From assembly GCA_017694875.1 (NCBI GenBank), contig JADIMG010000073.1, positions 1 through 39,790 of the forward strand: a stretch of 39,790 bases of DNA, in the 5' to 3' direction. A program made the translations under genes and the position numbers. The notes under the pieces are model-generated. The model saw only the letters and a list, made by a program, of their open reading frames with translations. It ran no database searches and was not told the origin of the DNA. This DNA is from Candidatus Gallipaludibacter merdavium (GTDB lineage: Bacteria > Bacteroidota > Bacteroidia > Bacteroidales > Paludibacteraceae). Below, one piece after another: positions 1 through 6,769 of this stretch (its first letter is position 1; each line of letters begins with the position of its first letter).

Positions 1-96
1 ACTGACAAAACCCACTTGCGTGACCTGTTCGACAAGACTAATTTCAATGATGTCAAAGATCTAAATGATCCCCTGATTCCGGGGCTTTTTGATTAA
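1..96 (+). CDS. 3' end of a probable IS transposase (partial)
   Basis: Frame 1 is open from the first base to a TAA at 94-96 and gives 31 residues ending in LNDPLIPGLFD. The start lies outside the window. The charged stretch with DKT and LFDKT, followed by a short tail ending in LFD, resembles the C-termini of IS4-type DDE transposases common in Bacteroides, but that is recall of a pattern and no catalytic motif is in view. After the stop, around 105-130, comes an ACTCGCCC...ACGGGACAC stretch that might be the terminal repeat of the element. The other end is not in the window, so this cannot be tested here. Confidence 0.35.
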   Translation, partial: TDKTHLRDLFDKTNFNDVKDLNDPLIPGLFD

Positions 97-221
97 TTGT
101 TTAACTCGCCCATTTTAACGGGACACTAATGAGATATTATTATGATAATGACATCATGCTTGCTTTTGTCCAACTGTAGCTGTTTGTCTGTTTCTGTGTA
201 ACTGAGCAAGAGCAGAGAAAG

Positions 222-1403
222 TTATAATGTGTTTGATAATTCATTATTCATAAAATCTAAAAGTTCGCTTAATCCGTTTGTGAGTTTTAAAATTAATTCT
301 TTGGTGGAAATGTTTTGTTCTATCGGTTCCTTGTCAATATCTTTTTTGCAATACCACCATATATTTGATGAATCCGGATAATCTTTAAGTGTACTGTTAA
401 ATTCTTTTTTCAATGTTCCGGGTGCCCTTCTTATACCTAGTTCTATATTATTGTTAAGTCCATATGTAATACAGGCATAATAATTATCTTGAATATATCC
501 TATGCTAAGCCACTCGTTTGACCAATAATTGATGCTGCTATCTTCAACAATCTGGTCTTCATATTTTTCATCATTTACGGAACATATAATAGGTGTACTG
601 CCTTTAATTTTTTGAAAATCAATAAGTAAGTTTTCAAAGATATATTTTCTTTTGATTATTTCGGCAATGGATTGATAGTATGTGGTTTTCTTTTTCCCTC
701 TGGCACATGGGTGATATGTTCGGAATGCAAGGTTTATTGATGGTGATTTTGTTTTTATGTCATTTGTAATTATTTCAAGTAAGCATAGATCATGATAGCT
801 GTAGCCGTAACAATCGAAAGTCTTAGGATTATTTAATTTGTTTTTTAACCGTGATTCCCAGAACTTTGTCGGACCTGTCATGAATATGATGAAATCAGGA
901 TTGAGACAATTGATTTCATCAATAGTGACGTTGAAGTAATTATTCTCAATCTCTTCAAGTTTTTCGCGATTAGGATTTCCCTTTATATTTCTTCCTATTT
1001 TGGCCAAGTCATTCCAAACAAACTGAATTTCACATCCTGGCATTTTTTTACGCAATATATCTATGAATTTATTGACACCCCCTCCGAAACCTCTACTCTG
1101 TCGCTTTTGAGTATTGATGTCAACGGATCCTATTGAATTCCTGAATGTTTTAATATTCTTCATACAATTCTCTAATGTTGTATGCCGATTATATTTATAC
1201 CAGTCGCCTAATGACATATCCTGCCCAAACATCATAATCTTCAAATCAGCTTTTTCATATTCTTGGCTATCGTCGATTCGCAATAAAAGAGGATTTTTTT
1301 CGTAATCCTCCATTCCATCAACAGAGAGATTATCCAAAGCCTCGCATAAACTACACCATTGTTTAGAATATAGTTTAAACAGTTTATCATTTACATTATC
1401 CAT
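222..1403 (-). CDS. Uracil-DNA-glycosylase-like fold protein with extra C-terminal domain
   Basis: A 393-residue protein. Residues 54-68 (KIMMFGQDMSLGDWY) look like strand 1 and the active-site loop of the UDG superfamily. Residues 128-138 (FVWNDLAKIGR) and 168-177 (NPDFIIFMTG) fit the next core elements, and residues 229-234 (TYHPCA) fit the HPS-type DNA-binding motif. About 110 more residues (283-393, with a conserved-looking WWYC at 349-352) form an unrecognised C-terminal domain. Classical UDG catalytic residues are not clearly kept, so base excision is not shown. The ATG at 1401-1403 is chosen because an upstream in-frame ATG at 1430 lies inside a -7 promoter box. It sits 65 bp downstream of the WYL regulator gene on the same strand, and its codons are AT-rich compared with the chromosomal genes to the right. 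A defence or DNA-processing role is inference. Confidence 0.6.
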   Translation of the reverse strand: MDNVNDKLFKLYSKQWCSLCEALDNLSVDGMEDYEKNPLLLRIDDSQEYEKADLKIMMFGQDMSLGDWYKYNRHTTLENCMKNIKTFRNSIGSVDINTQKRQSRGFGGGVNKFIDILRKKMPGCEIQFVWNDLAKIGRNIKGNPNREKLEEIENNYFNVTIDEINCLNPDFIIFMTGPTKFWESRLKNKLNNPKTFDCYGYSYHDLCLLEIITNDIKTKSPSINLAFRTYHPCARGKKKTTYYQSIAEIIKRKYIFENLLIDFQKIKGSTPIICSVNDEKYEDQIVEDSSINYWSNEWLSIGYIQDNYYACITYGLNNNIELGIRRAPGTLKKEFNSTLKDYPDSSNIWWYCKKDIDKEPIEQNISTKELILKLTNGLSELLDFMNNELSNTL

Positions 1404-1412
1404 AGTTGTAAT

Positions 1413-1456
1413 TATTAAAATACAATGCAAATATAACTATTAAAATACAATGCAAA
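1413..1456. repeat. Two direct copies of a 19-bp sequence, period 25
   Basis: TATTAAAATACAATGCAAA occurs at 1413-1431 and again, identical, at 1438-1456. Read on the minus strand, each copy starts with TTTGCATTG. The repeats fill the gap between the WYL gene and the UDG-like gene and lie over the promoter of the latter. Confidence 0.9.
1428..1456 (-). promoter_or_regulatory. Putative promoter of the UDG-like gene
   Basis: On the minus strand a TATATTTG box (1428-1435) matches the Bacteroidetes -7 element TAnnTTTG. A TTTG lies 17 bp further upstream, slightly closer than the usual 19-21 bp, which weakens the call. Both elements are created by the 25-bp duplication. Transcription would begin near 1421, leaving a leader of about 20 nt before the ATG at 1403. 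Confidence 0.45.
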
Positions 1457-1468
1457 AGAATATAGTTG

Positions 1469-2368
1469 TTAATATTTTTCGACGATCTTTTCGGCGATTT
1501 CTTTGATTTCTTCTTGGAGATGTTTGGGAGACAGTATCTTGATTTCAGCGCCATGCGATAGTAGTTCCTGCTTCAAGTCGTATGTTGGAGACATGTAATA
1601 CTCGAATTGGGCATAATCCTCACCAGTATAGACCTCTTTCTGTGAATGGTGTAGCGGCAAAGCTCTAAAATATTTCACTTTGCTTCCATAGACCTCAAGC
1701 ATGATGGTTTGTGGGGGATAGGCCTCGTCAACTATTATTCCGAAACTGTTGAAGAAATATTCTTCTGGGTCAAAATCTTTCGGATAGGTGAAGATGTTTC
1801 CTGTTGCGGTCATTTTACTAATCCGGTCGAGAGCATAGACCCGAATGGTTCCAAAAGAAACGTTTCTAGCGAGCATGTACCAGCGCTGGCGGAACACCTT
1901 GACGCAGTATGGCTCCACTTCAAAGGTTGTTACAGTGTTTTTCCAAAAACTGTGATGCTCGATTTCCAGGGTTGAGCTGTCACGCATCGCTTCGATAACG
2001 GCTGTTAGAAACCGCTGTCCTGATGGAATGTTTTCGAGCAGAATTCTATTCTTGAGTTTCTGACTTTCGTTTATCAGATTGCTTACTGAAAATGTTTCCA
2101 GCAGCCAGGTTCGCAGGCCGCCATGCTTGATGTCTTCCACATTATCAATGTAGTAGTAATAGCCTCCCTTTTTGTTGCATTCGATGTTGATGCCGAAAAT
2201 GTCCCAGATGGCCTTCCTATGATTGTGGAATGTCTTTAACGGTAGGTCCTCTCCCCAGCTCATTTCATTATTTACCCATCTTTCGTTGATTTCCTCGAAT
2301 GTGATTTTTCCAGCCCGATAGACGGTGTTTACGAGCCACACATATCTGTTGAACAAGTCTTTAGCCAT
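1469..2368 (-). CDS. WYL-domain transcriptional regulator
   Basis: A 299-residue protein. The N-terminal part (about 1-75) is helical and fits a winged-helix domain of the kind found in WYL regulators. The middle part (about 125-200) fits the WYL ligand-sensing domain: RQRWYMLARN at 161-169 is the WYL-like motif, followed by VYALDRISKM. The C-terminal part (about 210-299) fits the WYL C-terminal extension. Proteins of this family are often local repressors in defence islands, including the BrxR and CapW types. The gene is divergent from the lipoprotein gene at 2808, with strong dyads between them, and lies directly upstream of the UDG-like gene on the same strand. Control of both sides is inferred from this layout. 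The ligand is unknown. Confidence 0.85.
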   Translation of the reverse strand: MAKDLFNRYVWLVNTVYRAGKITFEEINERWVNNEMSWGEDLPLKTFHNHRKAIWDIFGINIECNKKGGYYYYIDNVEDIKHGGLRTWLLETFSVSNLINESQKLKNRILLENIPSGQRFLTAVIEAMRDSSTLEIEHHSFWKNTVTTFEVEPYCVKVFRQRWYMLARNVSFGTIRVYALDRISKMTATGNIFTYPKDFDPEEYFFNSFGIIVDEAYPPQTIMLEVYGSKVKYFRALPLHHSQKEVYTGEDYAQFEYYMSPTYDLKQELLSHGAEIKILSPKHLQEEIKEIAEKIVEKY

Positions 2369-2385
2369 ATCAGTCTATTTTTGCA

Positions 2386-2393
2386 CAAAGATA
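2386..2393 (-). promoter_or_regulatory. -7 box of the WYL regulator promoter
   Basis: The + strand reads CAAAGATA, that is TATCTTTG on the minus strand, 18 bp upstream of the WYL gene start. A TTTG lies only 14 bp further upstream, so the -33 element is poor; such a promoter may be weak. Confidence 0.5.
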
Positions 2394-2400
2394 ACGGTGT

Positions 2401-2484
2401 CGTGTGCCAAAAAATGGCTCAGCAAACATTTTTCCTAAAATTTTATCTTATGTCACGAAATGACATAGGGCACACGTATCTTTG
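2401..2484. promoter_or_regulatory. Divergent control region with nested dyads
   Basis: A 19-bp dyad TATGTCACGAAATGACATA (2449-2467: 7-bp arms, 5-bp spacer) lies between the divergent WYL and lipoprotein genes. It is flanked by an outer 8-bp inverted repeat, CGTGTGCC at 2401-2408 and GGCACACG at 2469-2476. A TATCTTTG box on the + strand (2477-2484) directly abuts the right arm, and the minus-strand box lies 8 bp beyond the left arm. The sequence shows the repeats; that they are operators for the WYL protein is inferred from position. Confidence 0.6.
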
Positions 2485-2807
2485 CCGCAGTTTCGGGCAG
2501 ACAGCAGTCTCATAGCTAGAATATTGACTTGAACATTTTGATTTTTCGTATATGTTTTATACTTTTGTTGGACATATTGAGAAACACGGAGAGTGTAAGT
2601 TTATTCTCGCAAGCGAATCTGGAAAATTCATTAGGAAGAGAATGAGCGGACATTTTCTCACGTCATATTGGCGTGGGACTGCTGCTTATTTATTCCAAAG
2701 GTTTTCCAGAACCTGCTTGCTAAAATAGGCTTCGGTGTCACGCTTTCTGTATTGGTATAATCTCCTCATGGCATCGGAGGAGCCAGTATTTCTTAGTTCT
2801 AAATATT
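2485..2807 (+). promoter_or_regulatory. Promoter and long leader of the lipoprotein gene (module copy A)
   Basis: No gene is seen in this stretch. It holds a promoter with TTTG at 2537-2540, a 19-bp spacer and TACTTTTG at 2560-2567, then a leader of about 235 nt. Much of it matches the stretch at 3694-3931 upstream of the 47-residue ORF. Shared blocks include ATTGACTTGAA, TATATGTTTTAT, GTAAGTTT, CGCAAGC and TTGCTAAAATAGGCTTCGGT. Copy A has about 80-100 extra bases around 2627-2720. Near the start codon, CTCCTC and GAGGAG can pair, which would place part of the leader in a hairpin. Confidence 0.65.
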
Positions 2808-3686
2808 ATGGACACAACTAATCCTTTAAAAAGATTCGCAAAGAATGTGTTTTTTGCATCTTTTGTCGCCATGACCATGGTCTCATGCAATCTTTACGAT
2901 GAGCAAGACATTACGATTATCTCATTTCTCAAAATCAACGATCTTCTTGAACAACAACTTACCCCTGAAAGTGATTCGGCAATAGACCAATATAATCAGG
3001 ATGTCGAGGATCATGAACAAATGGCAAGTGCCAATTTGCTTTTTTCATTGGGAGGAGTCGGAGACCTTTTTTCTGATTCAGATGATCCTCTTATGAAGTA
3101 TGATCAGAATTCCATAAATTATATTTTCAGCACAATCTATGATTCTGAAAAAAACAGTGCAAACATGTCACTGCTTGAGAATGAAATCACGACCGAATTA
3201 TGGAATTATATTAATAATCTCTATACAGATATTATTCCGGCTAAGGCACAGAATGTCGAAGAAGGTAGATATTATACTATATCTGAACTCAAAAAAATGT
3301 ATCCAAAATACGCGGAAGTGGAACTGGAAGATTTTAGCCCAATGAACTTGATAAATACTGTGAAAAACGAGACATTTTTAGGGTCGACAACATTCGACAA
3401 TTCGAATGTTAACTTGAAGACACTATACATCTTCTACCTTTACTATAAGGATAATGCAGAACCTGCCGAATCGTCTGCAGATCTTTCCCAGTATCAGGAA
3501 ATAATTGCATCTCATTTCCCAGATGGAATTCCAGATGACCTTGATGTCAACAAAATTATGAATACTTTTCAATGGCTTAGTACAGGAGAAGATCCTGTTT
3601 ACTCTAATGATTTGGCAGGTTTCAAGAATTTTGCTTCCGATTATTTCGAGACAGATATGTTCTCTGGAGCAGACACCGAATACTGA
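2808..3686 (+). CDS. Lipoprotein of unknown function
   Basis: A 292-residue protein with a lipoprotein signal: a basic start (KRFAK), a hydrophobic core and a MVSC lipobox with Cys27. The mature part is acidic (many D and E, few K and R), mostly helical in appearance and without a family signature I recognise. Asp/Glu-Ser stretches occur around residues 50-85 and 210-220. It would sit on the periplasmic or outer face of a membrane. The gene is divergent from the WYL regulator, stands alone, and is preceded by a long leader that is also found before the next small ORF. Base use is AT-rich like the rest of the island. Function is unknown. Confidence 0.75.
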   Translation: MDTTNPLKRFAKNVFFASFVAMTMVSCNLYDEQDITIISFLKINDLLEQQLTPESDSAIDQYNQDVEDHEQMASANLLFSLGGVGDLFSDSDDPLMKYDQNSINYIFSTIYDSEKNSANMSLLENEITTELWNYINNLYTDIIPAKAQNVEEGRYYTISELKKMYPKYAEVELEDFSPMNLINTVKNETFLGSTTFDNSNVNLKTLYIFYLYYKDNAEPAESSADLSQYQEIIASHFPDGIPDDLDVNKIMNTFQWLSTGEDPVYSNDLAGFKNFASDYFETDMFSGADTEY

Positions 3687-3693
3687 TATCAAT

Positions 3694-3931
3694 TGCTTTT
3701 GCCGCAATTCTGGAGAGAGAGTCGTTTTATGGTTGGAAATTGACTTGAATATTCTTGATTTTTTATATATGTTTTATTCTTTTGTTGAGTATACTAAAAT
3801 ATGCAGAGAGCGTAAGTTTCTTTTCGCAAGCAGATTTAAAACATGTTTGCTAAAATAGGCTTCGGTGCCACGCTTTCTATATTAGTAATAATATCCTTGA
3901 GGGGCCGGAGGAAAGCTAAAAATCAATAATC
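3694..3931 (+). promoter_or_regulatory. Promoter and leader of the 47-residue ORF (module copy B)
   Basis: This is the second copy of the module seen at 2485-2807. The equivalent promoter elements are CTTG at 3754-3757, a 19-bp spacer and TTCTTTTG at 3777-3784, giving a leader of about 140 nt. The block TTGCTAAAATAGGCTTCGGT is kept, and a GGC/GCC stem around TTCGGT differs from copy A by a change (GCC to GTC) that still allows pairing. Near the start codon, TCCT and AGGA can pair around a G-rich loop. Confidence 0.6.
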
Positions 3932-4075
3932 ATGTACACATTAAATTTTCCAAACGGGAACAGTCAGACTTACCCAAGTTATAGTGATCTCTGCAACGCA
4001 GCACGAGCTTTGGGTGGGGAGGCAAAATTAATTAACAGCTCAGCAAAAATTTACGTTTTTGTACCCAAAAAGTAG
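3932..4075 (+). CDS. Small 47-residue protein of unknown function
   Basis: The ORF runs from ATG at 3932 to TAG at 4073-4075 and is predicted to encode a soluble basic 47-residue protein that starts MYTLNFPNGN and ends YVFVPKK. It contains a short helix-like stretch (DLCNAARALGGEAKL) between two strand-like ends. It has no signal peptide and no membrane segment. Support for its being real: it starts 8 bases after a leader that is shared with the lipoprotein gene, the reading frame is clean, and codon use is typical. I do not recognise the family. It might be a small regulator or an antitoxin-like protein, but nothing in the sequence shows this. Confidence 0.6.
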   Translation: MYTLNFPNGNSQTYPSYSDLCNAARALGGEAKLINSSAKIYVFVPKK

Positions 4076-4090
4076 CGAAATGATAATTCG

Positions 4091-4123
4091 GGCGGATGTG
4101 CTTGGTTATATCCGCTTGAATTT
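4091..4123 (+). terminator. Weak terminator-like hairpin after the small ORF
   Basis: GCGGAT (4092-4097) pairs with ATCCGC (4110-4115) around a 12-nt loop, followed by TTGAATTT. The stem is short and the T-run is interrupted, so termination would be weak. Confidence 0.35.
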
Positions 4124-4183
4124 AGTCGTGAAGACTTTTGTTTAATTATAAATGAATAATCATTAATAACTTATATTGTAAAG

Positions 4184-5029
4184 ATGGAAGAATATATCTC
4201 AAAACAATTGGATGAATCTTATAATGGTAAGATAAATCTTTTGCTCGAAAAATGGAGAAATTCCTATCCTGCAGAAGATGCTGGTAAATTTTGTCAAGAT
4301 GGTTTGGTATTAAAATATAAGAATAAGGAAAGTGGCTATGATATAAACAGCGAATGGGAAAAGTCTCCAAGAAAAATCATGTTTCTTCTAAAAGATTGTC
4401 CTGATGAATGGGGATACGATGCAAGAACACTACTTGTTGGAGGGGATGATGAAAGATCTCAGACGTTTGCTGAAGAAACACGAAAGATAAAGAAAAGATT
4501 TTTCAAAAACATAGCTAGAATTTTATATGGCTTGAGTGTTATGACAAATGATTATAAAGGAGAGGAACTAGCTGAGGATATGAAAAATAGCATTAAGTTG
4601 ATTAATGCTTTCAATGAGATTCCATTTGCGTATATTGAGTGTAAGAAAATAGCAGGAGGAAAGTCTTGCAATGCAAGTGTGTTGAGTAGAGCTATTGAAA
4701 GAGACCATATATTTCTAACAGAAGAAATTGATATTCTCAAACCAAATATTATTGTCTGCTGTGATAGTCAAGGAGTAATCTTTGATAAGATGGTCACGTA
4801 TTATTTCAACGGCTCTGTTCCGGATGAAGATTCCAGATGGGAATATGATTTTGTAAATGAAGACGGGACGAAAGGTGGATTTAACTGTAAGTTGTATTTC
4901 TACAAAGAAGAAAATGTACTACTGTTTAATTCATATCATCCAACTGCTTTGAAGATACCTGATTGGAAAGTTTATGAAAAAGTATTTAGTCCATTTCGTC
5001 AGTATTTCTCCAGATACCATGCATTTTAG
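4184..5029 (+). CDS. Second UDG-superfamily-like protein
   Basis: A 281-residue protein. Residues 64-75 (KIMFLLKDCPDE) resemble the first strand and active-site loop of the UDG-like fold. Residues 148-160 (FAYIECKKIAGGK) and 184-193 (ILKPNIIVCC) fit central strands, and 248-254 (FNSYHPT) fits the HPS-type motif near the end. The overall order matches the larger UDG-like protein at 222-1403, but the two are not close copies and this one lacks the extra C-terminal domain. Catalysis on uracil is not shown by the residues. It is followed 27 bp downstream by the FtsK-like gene, so the two are probably cotranscribed. No good promoter is seen in the 108 bp upstream. Confidence 0.55.
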   Translation: MEEYISKQLDESYNGKINLLLEKWRNSYPAEDAGKFCQDGLVLKYKNKESGYDINSEWEKSPRKIMFLLKDCPDEWGYDARTLLVGGDDERSQTFAEETRKIKKRFFKNIARILYGLSVMTNDYKGEELAEDMKNSIKLINAFNEIPFAYIECKKIAGGKSCNASVLSRAIERDHIFLTEEIDILKPNIIVCCDSQGVIFDKMVTYYFNGSVPDEDSRWEYDFVNEDGTKGGFNCKLYFYKEENVLLFNSYHPTALKIPDWKVYEKVFSPFRQYFSRYHAF

Positions 5030-5056
5030 AACACAGCTACATTAAATTCTATTTAT

Positions 5057-6217
5057 ATGGAAAAAAAGAATTATGAACTTCCGCCTTTGAGCCTTTTGGG
5101 TGGTAATCAATTAGATAATTATGCAGTTTCAGATGAAGAAATTGCAGACAATAAGGAAAAACTACTGTCATTGTTTAGGAGCTATGGCATAGACGTAAAC
5201 AACATTGAAGTAAGCAATGGTCCATCTGTTTCAGCCTACTCAATAGCTCTTAAAAAGCGCATAAAGAAATCCGACTATGAGAAAATTAGCAAAGAAGTTC
5301 TCATGTCTTATGGATACAGAATACAAAAGACGGACGATGGTTGCTTGATAGAGATACCCAATAGAACCCCTACTATAGTTTCATTGAAATCAGTGCTTGA
5401 AAGCAATGTCTTCCGCAGTTGTAATGCAGAATTGCCTGTCGCGTTGGGTGTCAACACAAGTGGAACGGTTAAAGTGACTGACCTTACGCAAATGCCACAT
5501 TTGCTGATTGGAGGAGCGACGGGGCAGGGAAAGACTGATTTTCTGAATGCGATGGTTATGTCACTTCTGTATTCCAAAAAGCCGTCAGAAATGAAATTTG
5601 TCATGATTGACCCAGAAAAGGTTCTATTCAGAGATTATTCAAGACTGCCGAGAACCTGGTTTGCAATGCCGGATTCACAGAATGACACCTCAGACAAAAT
5701 GCCTGTTCTAACGGATATTGCCGAAGTGGGAAATGTCTTAAATAGTCTGTGTATCGAAATGGATAAAAGATATGGGCAGCTTGCTGATTCCAATGTCAGC
5801 GACATAAAGGCATATAATGAGAAGGCTGCAGGGCAAATCTTACCGTATATAGTGGTGGTCATTGATGAGTATTTCGATTTGATTGTACTTGATTCAGATG
5901 GTGATATTAAGAAATCTATAATTTCGCTTGCTGAGAAAGGAAAAGCAGTTGGAATCCATGTTGTGATGGCAACGAGTAGACCAAGTGCGAATGTGATTAG
6001 TAGTCTTGTTAAGACGAATTTTCCTACCCGTATAGCTTTTAGAGTTGCAACGGAAACAGATTCTCGCACTATCTTAGATCAGCAGGACGCTGTGCTACTC
6101 AATGGAAAAGGAGACATGCTGTATTATGATGGAGGAGAACTGGAGAGGATTCAATGCCCGTTAGTATTCGGGGAAATTGAGCAGACGGTAGATTATATCT
6201 GTGAGCAGATGAAATGA
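5057..6217 (+). CDS. Soluble FtsK/SpoIIIE-like DNA translocase, truncated form
   Basis: A 386-residue protein that follows the cytoplasmic part of Bacteroidales FtsK. An FtsK alpha-like domain covers about residues 25-120 (with IEIPNRTPTIVSL). It is followed by the ATPase domain with Walker A GGATGQGKT at 152-160 (Lys159), Walker B VVVIDE at 266-271, and the late motif RTILDQQDA...GKGDML at 337-354. Chromosomal FtsK has membrane segments in front and a winged-helix gamma domain behind; both are absent here, so it cannot be the normal septum-bound, KOPS-reading pump. The family moves double-stranded DNA with ATP. The tight pairing with a UDG-like protein suggests a two-gene system acting on DNA, which is inference. 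It may also be a leftover of a mobile element. Confidence 0.8.
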   Translation: MEKKNYELPPLSLLGGNQLDNYAVSDEEIADNKEKLLSLFRSYGIDVNNIEVSNGPSVSAYSIALKKRIKKSDYEKISKEVLMSYGYRIQKTDDGCLIEIPNRTPTIVSLKSVLESNVFRSCNAELPVALGVNTSGTVKVTDLTQMPHLLIGGATGQGKTDFLNAMVMSLLYSKKPSEMKFVMIDPEKVLFRDYSRLPRTWFAMPDSQNDTSDKMPVLTDIAEVGNVLNSLCIEMDKRYGQLADSNVSDIKAYNEKAAGQILPYIVVVIDEYFDLIVLDSDGDIKKSIISLAEKGKAVGIHVVMATSRPSANVISSLVKTNFPTRIAFRVATETDSRTILDQQDAVLLNGKGDMLYYDGGELERIQCPLVFGEIEQTVDYICEQMK

Positions 6218-6242
6218 ACATGGAAATAATACAAAATCAGAA

Positions 6243-6650
6243 GTGATACAGACTCTTCTCTACCTGCCAGACACTCATTGAAAACATCGTCAGCTTCGGG
6301 AACTTCCCGAGGCTGACTTCATTATACATTGTGGTAACTTTACCGATTTGGGAACGGAACAGGATGCTTTGGATTTCTTGGAGTGGTTATGTGACCTGCC
6401 CCATACACATAAGATTTTCACGCTCGAAAACCACGATACCTGTCTTTGGGGAGCTAACATTGACGGTTTAGACGGGAATGTACATTTCCTTTATAATTCT
6501 GGTGTTGAAATCGAGGGGAGCATCCTTGACAAGGCAAACGAATCAGGATACGTCGATGTCTGGTTGGAAAGCGAATTTCTTTTGAACAAAATCTCCGAAA
6601 TCAGACCCAATGTTTGCATCTTCGGTCATCACAAAAGCAAGATTTGCATT
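6243..6650 (+). pseudogene. Decayed calcineurin-like metallophosphoesterase
   Basis: Reading from a GTG at 6243, the frame gives a DTH metal motif, then an in-frame TGA at 6279-6281 where a Gly codon (GGA) is expected. The frame then continues with IIHCGNFTDLG (normally CGDFTDLG), IFTLENHDTCLWG (normally GNHDTCLWG) and FGHHKSK (normally GHxH). So the metal-binding Asp of the second motif, the Gly of GNHD and the last His motif are all altered, besides the stop. The family is the MPPED-like small phosphoesterases found in many Bacteroidetes. The remaining ORF (from TTG 6348) is not likely to be active. Similarity is lost after about 6640, where the promoter region of the next gene begins. Confidence 0.75.
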
Positions 6651-6681
6651 TGGCTTTCCTCTAGGCTTTTCGTTATCTTTG
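6649..6681 (+). promoter_or_regulatory. Putative upstream promoter of the recombinase gene
   Basis: TTTG at 6649-6652, a 21-bp spacer and TATCTTTG at 6674-6681 fit the Bacteroidetes consensus. It lies within the tail of the decayed phosphoesterase gene and would give a leader of about 80 nt. Confidence 0.45.
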
Positions 6682-6732
6682 CTGACTCGAAGATAGCTTG
6701 TCCCAACATAGTCATATTGAGAACAAGTTTCA

Positions 6733-6764
6733 TTTGCCTCAGCCCTCAACTTTCCCTATCTTTG
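6733..6764 (+). promoter_or_regulatory. Putative proximal promoter of the recombinase gene
   Basis: TTTG at 6733-6736, a 20-bp spacer and TATCTTTG at 6757-6764. The start codon at 6770 lies 6 bp after the box, so this promoter would give a leaderless or nearly leaderless mRNA. Confidence 0.55.
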
Positions 6765-6769
6765 CACCT

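Noticed and set aside
1413-1456. Tandem repeat as a CRISPR fragment
   Set aside because: Only two units with a 6-bp gap and no spacer-like sequence; no cas gene.
222-5029. Calling the two UDG-like proteins active uracil-DNA glycosylases
   Set aside because: Fold-level motifs are visible, but the catalytic residues of the known UDG families cannot be assigned with certainty.
6543-6749. Minus-strand ORF of 68 residues beneath the decayed phosphoesterase
   Set aside because: It overlaps the recognisable remains of a + strand gene and a promoter, and shows no family motif.
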